Assembly: GCF_000696185.1 (NCBI RefSeq)
Contig: NZ_KK853997.1
Span: 5,679,794-5,743,793 of the forward strand
Reading direction: 5' to 3'
Source: Kitasatospora cheerisanensis KCTC 2395
GTDB lineage: Bacteria; Actinomycetota; Actinomycetes; Streptomycetales; Streptomycetaceae
Length of the DNA stretch: 64,000 nt
Below the pieces are notes generated by a model that saw only the letters and a program-made list of their open reading frames with translations, was not told where the DNA came from and searched no databases. The position numbers and the translations under genes were made by a program. Shown here one piece after another: positions 49,558 through 58,860 of the stretch. The number at the start of each line of letters is the position of its first letter. Position 1 is the first letter of the stretch.

Positions 49558-50450
49558 CAGCCCTTGACCCCTGTCAGTGTGACGCCTTCGACGAAGGCGC
49601 GTTGCGCGAAGAAGAACAGAACGATCACCGGTGCCAGCACCAGCAGCGTGGCCGCCATGGTGAGGTTCCAGTTGGTGTGGTGGGAGCCCTTGAAGGACTC
49701 CAGGCCGTAACTCAGCGTCCAGGCGCCGGGGTTCTCGCTGGCGTAGATCTGCGGGCCGAAGTAGTCGTTCCAGCAGTAGAAGAACTGGAACAGCGCGACG
49801 GCGGCGACGGCGGGCTTCGCCATCGGCAGCACCACCCGCAGCAGGGTGCGCAGTTCGCCGCAGCCGTCGATCCGGGCGGCCTCGACGTACTCCTGGGGGA
49901 TGGTCAGCAGGAACTGGCGCAGCAGGAAGATCGAGAACGCGTCCCCGAACGCCATCGGGATGATCAGCGGCCAGAGCGACCCGGTCAGGTGCAGCTGCTT
50001 GGCCCAGAACAGGTACATCGGGATCACCGTGACCTGAGGCGGCAGCATCATCATCGACACCACCGCCATCAGGGCCAGGTTGCGGCCCCGGAAGCGGAAC
50101 TTGGCGAGCGCGTACGCCACCGGCAGGCTGGAGGCGACGGTCAGCGCGGTGCCGGCGGCGGCGTACAGCAGGGTGTTGCGCCACCAGGTGAGGAAGCCGG
50201 GGGTGTTCCAGACCTTGGCGAAGTTCGACCACTGCCAGTGGTGCGGCCACAGGTCGGAGGTGAGGGCCTGATGGTCCGTCATCACCGAGGTGAGGAAGAC
50301 GAACACGAACGGCAGCACGAAGAACAGCGCGGCGGCGATCGCCAGGGCGTGCACGGCCACCCAGTGCAGGGCGGCCCTCCGGCGGGCGGTGCGGGTGGCG
50401 GCGGCGGCCGGGGCGGCGGCCTCGCGCGGCAGTGCGGGAGCGAGTGTCAT
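49557..50450 (-). CDS. Carbohydrate ABC transporter permease (MalG type)
   Basis: This 297-residue inner-membrane permease of the CUT1 group has six predicted spans and the EAA loop EYVEAARIDGCGELRTLLRV, which docks to the ATPase. It is coupled at both ends: its start overlaps the stop of the first permease, and its own stop overlaps the GH4 start. No ATPase gene lies in the operon, so a shared MsiK-like ATPase encoded elsewhere is likely, as is common in streptomycetes. Confidence 0.93.
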   Translation of the reverse strand: MTLAPALPREAAAPAAAATRTARRRAALHWVAVHALAIAAALFFVLPFVFVFLTSVMTDHQALTSDLWPHHWQWSNFAKVWNTPGFLTWWRNTLLYAAAGTALTVASSLPVAYALAKFRFRGRNLALMAVVSMMMLPPQVTVIPMYLFWAKQLHLTGSLWPLIIPMAFGDAFSIFLLRQFLLTIPQEYVEAARIDGCGELRTLLRVVLPMAKPAVAAVALFQFFYCWNDYFGPQIYASENPGAWTLSYGLESFKGSHHTNWNLTMAATLLVLAPVIVLFFFAQRAFVEGVTLTGVKG

Positions 50451-51406
50451 CAGTCCTCCGCCAGGAAGCCGGACCTGCGGCGCAGCAGGAGCGAGGTGAA
50501 CGCCATCGACAGCGCGAACAGGACCATCGCGACGACGCAGGCGGAGCCGTAGTCGTAGGTCTGGAAACCGAGCCGGTAGACCATCTGCGGCAGCGTCCAG
50601 GTCGACCCGGAGGGGTAGCCGGGCTCGAACTGCTGCCCGGAGCCGCCGATCACGCCGGAGGCGACCTTCCCGGCGACGATCGCCTGCGTGTAGTACTGCA
50701 TGGTCTGGATCACGCCGGTGACCACGGCGAACATCACGATCGGCGAGATGTTCGGCAGGGTGACGTACCGGAAGCGCTGGAACGGCCCGGCGCCGTCGAG
50801 TTCGGCGGCCTCGTACTGCTCCTTGGGGACGTCCAGCAGCGCCGCCATGAAGATCACCATCAGGTCGCCGACGCCCCACAGGGCCAGCAGGGTCAGCGCC
50901 GGCTTCGACCAGGACGGGTCGGTGAACCAGCCCGGCTGCGGCAGGCCCAGCTCGCCCAGCAGGTGGTTGACCGGGCCGGTGCCCGGGTTCAGCAGGAAGG
51001 CGAACGCCATGGTGGCGGCCACCGGCGGGGCCAGGTACGGCAGGTAGAAGGCGGTGCGGAAGAACCCGGCGCCGGACTTCACCTTGGTGATCAGCATGCC
51101 GATGCCGAGGCCGAACACCACCCGCAGGCTGACCATCACCACGACCAGCCACAGGGTGTTGCCCAGGCCCTTCCAGAACGCCGGGTACTTGGTGAAGACG
51201 AAGTCCCAGTTCTGCAGGCCGGAGAAGACCGGCGGGGTGTACCCGTCGTAGCTCGTGACGGAGAAGTAGGCGGTCGACACCAGCGGGTACAGGAAGAAGA
51301 ACCCGAACCCGATCAGCCAGGGGGACAGGAACGCCAGCGTCCTGGCCCGCTCCCGCCGGCGCTTGGACCGCAGCGCCGGCGGGACGGGGGAACTCACGAG
51401 TGCCAT
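50450..51406 (-). CDS. Carbohydrate ABC transporter permease (MalF type)
   Basis: This 318-residue permease has six spans (first AFLSPWLIGFGFFFLYPLV) and the EAA loop EQYEAAELDGAGPFQRFRYV. It pairs with the MalG-type permease downstream. It starts 10 bp after the binding-protein stop. The operon order binding protein, MalF-type, MalG-type is standard for oligosaccharide importers. Confidence 0.93.
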   Translation of the reverse strand: MALVSSPVPPALRSKRRRERARTLAFLSPWLIGFGFFFLYPLVSTAYFSVTSYDGYTPPVFSGLQNWDFVFTKYPAFWKGLGNTLWLVVVMVSLRVVFGLGIGMLITKVKSGAGFFRTAFYLPYLAPPVAATMAFAFLLNPGTGPVNHLLGELGLPQPGWFTDPSWSKPALTLLALWGVGDLMVIFMAALLDVPKEQYEAAELDGAGPFQRFRYVTLPNISPIVMFAVVTGVIQTMQYYTQAIVAGKVASGVIGGSGQQFEPGYPSGSTWTLPQMVYRLGFQTYDYGSACVVAMVLFALSMAFTSLLLRRRSGFLAED

Positions 51407-51416
51407 GGCGCGCCCG

Positions 51417-52778
51417 TCACTTCTTCGCCTGGGCGATCGCGTCGTCGATCTCCTTGGCGGTGGCGGTCAGCCCGGCCTTCAGGTCGGTCTGCTTGCCGGA
51501 CTCGATCTCGAAGCTGAGGTTCTGCAGCGAGATCTGGTAGGCGCCGCCGTTGACGCTGGCCGGGGTGGTCGAGGAGTTCGGGTTGCGGGCGATGTCCAGG
51601 AAGGTCCGGAAGTTCGGGTCGACCTCCAGCTTCGGCGAGTCCAGCGCGGCCAGCGTGCTCGGCACGTTGTGGATGGCGTTGGCGAAGGACACCACCGCAT
51701 CGGTGTCGGTGGTCAGGTACTTGACGAACTCCCAGGCGGCGGTGCGCTTCTTGGAGCCGTTGGCGACGCCGATGATGGTGCCGGTCTGGTAGCCGCGCCC
51801 GTAGGTGGAGGCGAGCTCGTCCGGCACCGGGAACGGCGCGGTCGCCCACTCGAAGGAGGGCTTGTCGTCGGCCAGCGCGGCGGTCCGCCACTCGCCGTCC
51901 ATGCTCATCGCGACCTGCCCGGTGGTGAACGGGTTCTTGGAGCTGAACTCGTCGCCGAAGCCGGTGCGGTACTTCTCCAGCTTCTCGAACCCGCCGAGCC
52001 GGTCGACGAGCTGCTTCTGCCAGGTGAGCGCGGCCGTCACGGTCGGGTCGGTGGCCACGTTCGACTTCCCGTCCGGGCCGAAGTAGCCGGAGCCGTACTG
52101 GCCGAGCCAGTGCGCGATCGGCGTCTCGTAGCCGTGGTAGTTCGGCAGGAAGCCCAGCTGCTTGAACGAGTCGCCGTTCGGGATCGTCAGCTTGACGGCA
52201 TCCTCGGCGAATTCGCTGAAGGTCTTCGGCGGGCCGCTGATCCCGGCGGCGGCGAACGCGGTCTTGTTCCAGTACAGGCCGTAGGCGTCGCCGAGCAGCG
52301 GCAGCGAGCACTGGTTGCCCTGGTACTGGCTGTACTTGAGCATCGCGGGCGGGAAGGTCTTCGCCGGGTCGATGCCGTCCTTCTGCATCAGCGGCCCGAG
52401 GTCCGCCCACACGTGCGAGGAGCAGAACTTGCCGACGTTGTCGGTGCTGAACGAGGACACCACGTCCGGCGCGCCCGGGCCGCCGGCCCGCAGCGCCTGC
52501 TCGCTCTTCTCGTCGGCGATGTCGCCCGTCACCTTGACGTGGATGTTCGGGTGCAGCTTCTCGAACGCGGCGATGTTGGCGTTGATCGCCTTCACCTCGT
52601 TGTCCTGGTTCCAGCCGTGCCAGAAGGTGATCGTCACGTCCTGCCCGTTCGCCGAGGCGTCCTCCCCGCCACCGGAGTCGGTGCCGGTGCAGGCGGAGGC
52701 CAGCACGGCCGTGCAGAGCGCGGCGGCGAGCGCGGCCAGCGGGCGGCGGGCGCGCGGGGAGCTGCGGGTGGTGTCCAC
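51417..52778 (-). CDS. Sugar-binding lipoprotein of an ABC importer
   Basis: This 453-residue extracellular solute-binding protein of family 1 is anchored by lipid. The signal peptide ends in the lipobox LASAC with Cys30. Family motifs include TITFWHGWNQDN, SEQALRAGGPGAPDVV and AAWEFVKYL. The GTG at 52778 follows CAGGAG and gives a normal lipoprotein signal; the longer upstream frame does not. The ligand is probably a beta-linked disaccharide, given the GH4 enzyme and kinase in the operon, but this is inference. Confidence 0.92.
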   Translation of the reverse strand: MDTTRSSPRARRPLAALAAALCTAVLASACTGTDSGGGEDASANGQDVTITFWHGWNQDNEVKAINANIAAFEKLHPNIHVKVTGDIADEKSEQALRAGGPGAPDVVSSFSTDNVGKFCSSHVWADLGPLMQKDGIDPAKTFPPAMLKYSQYQGNQCSLPLLGDAYGLYWNKTAFAAAGISGPPKTFSEFAEDAVKLTIPNGDSFKQLGFLPNYHGYETPIAHWLGQYGSGYFGPDGKSNVATDPTVTAALTWQKQLVDRLGGFEKLEKYRTGFGDEFSSKNPFTTGQVAMSMDGEWRTAALADDKPSFEWATAPFPVPDELASTYGRGYQTGTIIGVANGSKKRTAAWEFVKYLTTDTDAVVSFANAIHNVPSTLAALDSPKLEVDPNFRTFLDIARNPNSSTTPASVNGGAYQISLQNLSFEIESGKQTDLKAGLTATAKEIDDAIAQAKK

Positions 52779-52884
52779 GGGATTGCACTCCTGACGAGGG
52801 TCCGGGCGCAGGCCGGCCAGGCCCGGCGCCCATACGGGGGGAGGGGGAGCGGAACGTGCGGATCGGACGTGCGGGGAGAGCGGG

Positions 52885-54075
52885 TCAGTGCGTGCTGAAC
52901 AGGGCGTCCCGGGTGGTCGCCAGCGCGCGTTGCAGCGCACCGGCCAGGACGGGCGAACCGGGCAGGGCGGACAGCCGGACCTCCGGCCGGGGGAGCGACA
53001 TCCGGCCCAGCGCCTCCTGGACCAGCGCCCGCAGGCGCTCGCCGCCCGCGGTCGGCGTGCCGCCGGAGAGCACCACCAGCTCCGGGTCGACCACCGAGGC
53101 GATCACCGCCAGTCCGACCGCGAGGCGCTCGGCCAGCTCGGCGAGGAACGCCTCGCCGTCGGGCGCGGTCAGCGCCGCGGCCACCGCCTGCGCCGCGTCG
53201 GCGCCGCGCACGCCGTGCCGGCGGGCCAGCGCCAGCACCGCGGGCTCGCCCGCCAGGTCCTGGAAGCCGCCGGAGTGCTTGCGGCGGGCGCTCAGCGACA
53301 CCGGCGCGCCGGGCACCGGCATGTAGCCGACCTCGCCCGCGCCGCCGGTGAAGCCGCGGTGCAGGCGGCCGGCGAGCACGATCGCCGCGCCGATGCCCTC
53401 CTCGGCCCACAGCAGCACGAAGTCCTCGCAGCCGGCCGCCGCGCCCACCGACTGCTCCGCCACCGCGGCCAGGTTCACGTCGTTCTCGATCGACACCGGC
53501 GCGCCGATCGCGGCCTCCAACTCCTGCGTCAGGCGCGGCGAGTGCCAGCCCGGCAGGTGCGAGGCGTAGCGCAGCTTGCCGGTCACCGGGTCGGGCGCGC
53601 CGCCGATCCCTATCACCGCCTCGCGCAGCGAGCCCGGCGGGAGCTGCGCGAGGCGGACCGTCTCGGCGACCGCCTCCGCGACCCGCTCCACCGTCGCCGC
53701 GGCCGGCCAGCCCTTGCAGGACACCTGGTGCTCGGCCAGCGTCACCCCGGTGATGTCGGCGACCGCGACCCGGACCGTGGTGCTGGTGACGTCCAGGCCC
53801 GCGACGTGGCCGGCCGCCGGATTCACCTGGTACAGCTGGGCGTTGGGCCCCGGCCCGCCCGCGGTGGTGCCCACCGGCACCACCAGCCCGGCCGCCTCCA
53901 GCCGGGCCAGCAGCTGGGACGCGGTCGGCTTCGACAGGCCGGTCAGGCTGCCGATCTGGGTGCGGGACAATGGGCCGTTGGCGAGCAGCAGCTCCAGCGC
54001 GGCCCGGTCGTTTATCGCCCGGAGCAGACTGGGCGTGCCGGCCAGCGGGGAACGGGAACTCTTCTGCGTGGTCAC
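52885..54075 (-). CDS. ROK-family transcriptional regulator
   Basis: This 396-residue repressor has an N-terminal winged helix (LLLANGPLSRTQIGSLTGLS, then KPTASQLLARLEAAGLV) and a C-terminal ROK sugar-binding domain (VAGLDVTSTTVRVAVAD, IENDVNLAAVAE, GIGAAIVLAGRLHRGFTGGAGEVGYM). The usual zinc-site cysteines (CxCGxxGC) are not visible, so metal binding is doubtful. It lies 106 bp upstream of the sugar-uptake operon on the same strand and presumably controls it in response to the imported sugar. The GTG at 54075 follows GAGGAGG. Confidence 0.91.
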   Translation of the reverse strand: MTTQKSSRSPLAGTPSLLRAINDRAALELLLANGPLSRTQIGSLTGLSKPTASQLLARLEAAGLVVPVGTTAGGPGPNAQLYQVNPAAGHVAGLDVTSTTVRVAVADITGVTLAEHQVSCKGWPAAATVERVAEAVAETVRLAQLPPGSLREAVIGIGGAPDPVTGKLRYASHLPGWHSPRLTQELEAAIGAPVSIENDVNLAAVAEQSVGAAAGCEDFVLLWAEEGIGAAIVLAGRLHRGFTGGAGEVGYMPVPGAPVSLSARRKHSGGFQDLAGEPAVLALARRHGVRGADAAQAVAAALTAPDGEAFLAELAERLAVGLAVIASVVDPELVVLSGGTPTAGGERLRALVQEALGRMSLPRPEVRLSALPGSPVLAGALQRALATTRDALFSTH

Positions 54076-54114
54076 GGGCCCGATCCTCCTCTGGTGCGCC
54101 CTCGCGGCCAACTG

Positions 54115-54130
54115 TTAGGAAAGTTTCCAA
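54115..54130. promoter_or_regulatory. Candidate operator upstream of the ROK gene
   Basis: TTAGGAAAGTTTCCAA contains the palindrome GGAAA-G-TTTCC in a locally AT-rich stretch 40 bp before the ROK start. AT-rich palindromes of this form are common for ROK/NagC-like repressors. I find no second copy before the binding-protein gene. Confidence 0.6.
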
Positions 54131-54267
54131 TCGCCGGGCCGCGATGTCAACGGTCGGATGCGTGTTCGTTACCGGCAGGCGAACGGCGGGTCGCCCGTCC
54201 GGCCCCGCCCCCGGTGGCTGAGGCTCCGTCAGGCCGGTTGTGCGGCAGGCTCGTTGTCTCGTTCGGG

Positions 54268-54310
54268 TGAAAACGGAGGGCGCTGTTCCGAAGGTCGGGC
54301 GGGACCGCTA
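54268..54310 (+). promoter_or_regulatory. Conserved promoter-like block upstream of the first LAxTG paralogue
   Basis: TGAAAACGGA (54268), GTTCCGAA (54285) and CCGCTA (54305) recur in the same order, with similar spacing, at 61697, 61713 and 61734 upstream of the second paralogue. Conservation of order suggests a shared promoter or regulator site. I cannot name the sigma factor. Confidence 0.5.
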
Positions 54311-54371
54311 CCCTCCACCCATCGTGTGTGCCTTTCCGGGGGAGGGGCGCGCGACAGGAGGAGGGGAGAAC

Positions 54372-57001
54372 GTGCAACTCAACAAGAACGGATTCCGGCG
54401 CTCCGCCGCGCTCGCGGCGTTACTCGCGGCCGGGATCGCGACGGGCCGGCGGTGTCCGCGCCGGCCGCCACCGCCGACGGTTCGGTGACGGTCCGGGTGG
54501 TCCGCGCCGTGGACGAGAGCGGGACGTACAGCCCGGTGCTGAACCCGGGCCTGGCCGGGGTGACGGTCACCCTGACCGGCGAGGACGGCGCGGTGAAGAC
54601 GGCGGTGACGGCCGCTGACGGTACCGTCACGCTGAAGCCCGCCAAGGCGACCACCAGCGGCAAGTACCGCGTGCAGGTGGTCAATCCGAAGCCCGGTGTG
54701 CTGTACCCGGCCTTCGCCGCCCGCGAGGGCCTGACCGGCGCGCCGGACAAGCTCAGCAGCAACGAGGAGTTCGTCGACCTCTCGGCGGGCAAGCAGGCCA
54801 CGCTCACCACCGGCCTGTGGAACCCGTCCGACTACTGCCAGCAGAACGCCCCGCTGTCCACCGCCTGCCAGCCCTCGGTCGCCGACCCGGCCGGCAAGCG
54901 GACCCTGCTGACCTTCCCGTACCAGTCGCGGGGCATGAACAAGGACGTCACCGACATCGGCACGGTCGGCGACACCGGCAACGTCTTCGGCATCGCCTGG
55001 AACCGCGACGACCAGCGGCTGTTCAGCTCCGCCCAGGCCAAGCGCGACGCGCCGTACGGCTCCGGCGGACCGGGCGCGATCTACGTCACCGACCCGGCGA
55101 CCAAGGCCACCAAGCTGTTCGCCACCGTCCCGAACGTCGGCTCCACGCCGCACACCGCGGGCGGCGACGTCGGCTACCTGACCGCCGTCGGCCGGGAGAG
55201 CCTCGGCGGGCTGAAGCTCACCGAGGACAACCGCGACCTGTACGTGGTCAACCTCAACGACCGCAAGCTGTACCGCTACGACGCCACCGCGGCCACCGCG
55301 GCCAAGCCCAAGGCCGTCTACGCCATCCCGGCCCCTGACTGCCCGTCGGCGGCCGACTGGCGGCCGTACGGCCTCGGCATGCAGGACGGCACCGGCTACG
55401 TCGGCGGCGTCTGCTCCGGCGAGTCCACCCAGAAGCTCGCCGACCTGCGGGCGGTCGTCTTCCCGTTCGACCCGGCCACCGGCGAGTTCGGGGCGGCCGT
55501 GCTGAACCAGCCGCTCGACCACCGCGGCGCGCCCGCCGCGCCCTGCTCCGGCTACTACTGGTACCCCTGGACCAACACCAAGCCGGGCACCGGGACGTGC
55601 TACTACTACGGCCAGCCCGAGCTCGGCGAGATCGGCTTCGAGACCGACGGCTCGATGCTGCTGTCCTTCCGCGACCGCTACTCGGACCAGACCAGCGCGT
55701 CCGCCGTGCCGGGCGCCGAGTTCATCGTCTCGGCCGCCTCCGGCGACCTGAACAAGGCCTGCAAGTCCGGCGACTCGTACGTGCTGGACGTCAACCTCGG
55801 CTGCGGGATCACCACCCGCGGCAAGGGCTTCTTCAACACCTTCCGGATCGGCCACACCTACGCGACCTTCGCCGGCATGGCGCTGTCCAAGGTCGAGAAC
55901 TCCATCGCCACCTCCGGCTACGACGTGCTGGAGCACGCCTGGTCGGCCGGCACCCTGTTCACCCTGCGCAACGGAGCGCCCGACCCCGGCATGGGCCAGG
56001 AACTCTCCACCGGCGCGGCCAGCTTCGGCAAGGGCGCCTCGATGGCGGACCTGGAGGTGCTCTGCGACCGGGCGCCGCTGCAGATCGGCAACCGGGTCTG
56101 GTACGACCCGGAGCGCTCCGGCCTGCAACTGCCGCAGCAGAAGCCGGTGGTGGGCGCGACCGTCAACCTGTACGACGCGGACGGCAAGAAGGTCGGCACC
56201 ACGAAGACCACCGCGCGCGGCGAGTACTACTTCGACGACACCAACGTGACGGGCGGTCTGAAGCCGAAGACGGCCTACACCATCCGGCTCGACAACGCGG
56301 CGGACTACGCCAAGGGCGGCCCGCTGCACCACTGGGTTCCGACCAAGGCGAACGTCGGCGCCGACCGCGCCGTCGACTCGGACGGCACGGTCCCGAAGGG
56401 CGGGAAGTACGTCGAGCGGGCGCTGACCACGGGCGGCCCCGGCCAGAACGACCACACCTTCGACTTCGGATTCAGCCGGCAGCAGGGCGAGCTGCGCCTG
56501 GTCAAGAACGACCAGGACGGCAAGCCGCTGCCCGGGGCGGTGTTCCAGCTGTGGCGCGAGTCGGGCAAGTCCGACGGCCTCCAGCAGGACGGCGACACGG
56601 CGGACGCGAAGGTCGGCGAGCCGTGCACCACCGGCGCGGACGGCACCTGCCGGACCGTCACCGACCAGGGCACGTACTACTGGCAGGAGGTCACCCCGCC
56701 CAAGGGCTACCAGACGCCGGAGCAGCCGGTCCTGGGCCCCGTCGTCCTCGACGACGAGCACCTGGAGGCGGGCGTCACCACCACCGCCGTCAACAAGCTC
56801 GTCCCCCCGCCGCCGCCCACCACCCCGGCGCCCACCCCGACTCCGACGCCGGCCGCTCCGGCCCCGTCGCAGCCCTCGGGCGGCCTGGCGTTCACCGGCA
56901 CGGACAGCACCACCCTGAAGTACGCGCTGATCGGCGGCACCGCACTGCTGGTGGCCGGCGCCGGCCTGCTGATCGCCGTCCGCAAGCGGCGCACCGGCTG
57001 A
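54372..57001 (+). CDS. Large LAxTG cell-wall protein with SdrD-B/SpaA-like repeats (frame broken near 54446)
   Basis: This exported protein of about 876 residues has a Sec signal (RRSAALAALLAAGIA), a CnaB-like N-terminal domain and a long middle region with beta-propeller-like strands. An SdrD B-like domain (IGNRVWYDPERSG), a SpaA-like domain (GELRLVKNDQDGKPLPGAVF), a Pro/Thr linker and a sorting signal with LAFTG, a hydrophobic span and RKRRTG follow. LAxTG fits class E sortase. The GTG at 54372 follows GGAGGAGGGG. The signal peptide is one frame off the body. A C missing in GGGCCGG near 54446 restores ATGPAVSAPAATADG, matching its paralogue at 61797. The ligand is unknown. Confidence 0.88.
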
Positions 57002-57012
57002 CGCCATGACAC

Positions 57013-57058
57013 CGGCAACGGGGGCCCGGGAGTTCGCACTCCCGGGCCCCCGTTGCCG
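57013..57058 (+). terminator. Hairpin terminator after the first LAxTG paralogue
   Basis: A perfect 20-bp stem pairs 57013-57032 with 57039-57058 around the loop TTCGCA. It lies 11 bases after the stop. Confidence 0.88.
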
Positions 57059-57175
57059 CCTGCACCGGCCGGGCTGGTGGCGTGAGCGAAGCCCACCAAG
57101 CAGGTCACAACCACCACCGTCCGAGGTCCATGCCGAACCCGGGGCGGTTCAACTCGGGTGTCCCGGGCAGGACGA

Positions 57176-57610
57176 TCAGATGGTAATCAATTTCCGTACC
57201 GCGTCGGTCACTTCGGGCAGCTCGCTGGCCGGGGCCCACTGGTACGCGTCGTGTTCGGTGAGGACGACGGGTTCGGCCTTCTCCACGGTCGCGGAGAAGT
57301 TGAACTGCCGCGTGGTGCCGCCACGGCTGTTCCGGTAGTCGAAGTGGCCGATGTAGCCGGTGATTTCGCTGATGGTGAGGCCAGTCTCCTCGGCGGTCTC
57401 GCGATACACGGCGTCGAGGATGCTCTCGCCGTCCTCGACGGTGCCGGACGGGATCTCCCAGAGGCCGCCCAGGTAGTCGTCCGGGTTGCGCCGGACGAAC
57501 AGGAACCGGCCCTCGTGGCGGATGACGGCGGCGGCGACGAAGCCGCTGATGCCGGCGGCTTCGGCGTCGGCCGCCAGGCCGGCCACGAACTCGGGGGAGG
57601 TGACGGTCAC
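57176..57610 (-). CDS. NUDIX hydrolase
   Basis: This 144-residue NUDIX protein has the Nudix box beginning SGTVEDGES and ending RETAEETGL, with all metal-binding glutamates. It hydrolyses a nucleoside diphosphate linked to another group. The GTG start overlaps the aminotransferase stop (GTGA), so it is coupled to the Gfo/Idh and DegT genes and is the last gene of that operon. It may process a nucleotide-sugar or clean up a by-product of that pathway; the actual substrate is unknown. Confidence 0.9.
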   Translation of the reverse strand: MTVTSPEFVAGLAADAEAAGISGFVAAAVIRHEGRFLFVRRNPDDYLGGLWEIPSGTVEDGESILDAVYRETAEETGLTISEITGYIGHFDYRNSRGGTTRQFNFSATVEKAEPVVLTEHDAYQWAPASELPEVTDAVRKLITI

Positions 57611-58860
57611 AGCAGCTCCTCGTGATGGTCGCTGATCTTGACGGCCGCGCGGATGTACTGCTCGGCCAGTTCGAGATCCTGCTCACGATGCCAGACCGGG
57701 AGCTTGATCGTGTGCGCATGGACGTGCTCGGCGATCGGGAAGTCGCCGGCCTGGTAAGGGCGGTGGGAGTGCGGGTGTCCGGGGAACAGCGGACCCGGCT
57801 GCTGGTAGAGCGGCAGCAGGTTCATGGGGCGGGTGGAGCCGGGCCGGTCGAATTCGGTGGCTCCTTCGGCGATCAGCGCCCGGTGGAACGTCTCGATCGG
57901 CAGGCCGCCGAGCTCGTCCGGCTTGTAGGTGACCGTCAACCCGTACCAGGAGGGAACCACCCCGTCGGGCATCAGAGCGAGCCGCAGGCCACGGACGCCG
58001 GACAGGTGCCGGGTGAGGTAGCGGGCGATCTCCGTGCGCCCGGCGAGGTAGCCGTCGAGGCGGTCGAGTTGGTCGCGGGCGAGGGCTGCGGCCAGAGGGT
58101 GGATGCGCAGCTTGAGGCCGGCGCCGGTGGCCGCGTACCGCGCGAGTGGATGGCCATCCGGGATCTCGTTCCTGGCTCGCTTGTTGTAGTGCGCGAAGGC
58201 GACGGTGCGGTAGTAGGTCTCGTCCTCGTCGGTGAGGACGAAGCCGCCTTCGCCGCCCGACAGCGGCTTGGGGCCGTTGAGGGAGAACGCCGAGGCAAGT
58301 CCGAACGTACCGGTCTTCTGTCCGGCGATGCTTGCTCCGTGGGCGTGCGAGCCGTCTTCCAGGACCACCAGGTCGTGGGTGTTCGCAACCTTGACGACCT
58401 CGGCCATGTCGGCGGGCCGGCCCCACAGGTGGGTGGCCATGATGGCGCGGGTGCGCGGGGTGATCAGTTCCTCGATCCGGGTCGGGTCGATGTTGCCGTC
58501 CGGCCTGGTCTCGCACAGCACCGGGACCGCGCGGAGGCTGAACAGCGGCGAGGCGGTGGCGTGGAAGGTCCAAGCCGGCACGATCACCTCGTCGCCGGGC
58601 CGGACGCCCGCGGCCCAGTACGTGGTGTGCAGGGCGGCGGTGCCCGAACTGGTGGTGATCGCGTGCCGGACGCCGAAGTACTCCTGGAGGCCGTCCTCCA
58701 GGTCGGCGACGATGCCGGAGCGGCCGGGGATGGAGATCGCGGTCTCCAGTTGGGCGGCGACCTTGGCGCGGGTGGTGTCGTCGATCGGCGGCCACTGGAA
58801 GTGGGGACCGGGGGCGGTGACGGCGGGTTCGCCGCCGAGCAGGGCGAGGGTGCTGGTCAC
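57607..58860 (-). CDS. DegT/DnrJ/EryC1 family PLP aminotransferase
   Basis: This 417-residue fold-type I aminotransferase belongs to the sugar/cyclitol aminotransferase group. Motifs include ITTSSGTAALHTTYWAAGVR, GDEVIVPAWTFHATA, LEDGSHAHGA and FSLNGPKPLSGGEGGF, in which Lys198 is the probable PLP lysine. It would transaminate a keto-sugar or keto-cyclitol made by the Gfo/Idh enzyme encoded just upstream. Paired DegT and Gfo/Idh genes are known in kanosamine and AHBA-type pathways, but no other gene of those pathways is here. The GTG at 58860 overlaps the upstream stop. Confidence 0.92.
   Translation of the reverse strand: MTSTLALLGGEPAVTAPGPHFQWPPIDDTTRAKVAAQLETAISIPGRSGIVADLEDGLQEYFGVRHAITTSSGTAALHTTYWAAGVRPGDEVIVPAWTFHATASPLFSLRAVPVLCETRPDGNIDPTRIEELITPRTRAIMATHLWGRPADMAEVVKVANTHDLVVLEDGSHAHGASIAGQKTGTFGLASAFSLNGPKPLSGGEGGFVLTDEDETYYRTVAFAHYNKRARNEIPDGHPLARYAATGAGLKLRIHPLAAALARDQLDRLDGYLAGRTEIARYLTRHLSGVRGLRLALMPDGVVPSWYGLTVTYKPDELGGLPIETFHRALIAEGATEFDRPGSTRPMNLLPLYQQPGPLFPGHPHSHRPYQAGDFPIAEHVHAHTIKLPVWHREQDLELAEQYIRAAVKISDHHEELL

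Noticed and set aside
54372..54478. Programmed frameshift in the surface-protein signal peptide
   Set aside because: No slippery heptamer or stimulatory structure, the paralogue has a continuous frame, and eight other genes in the window show similar breaks, so an error is simpler.
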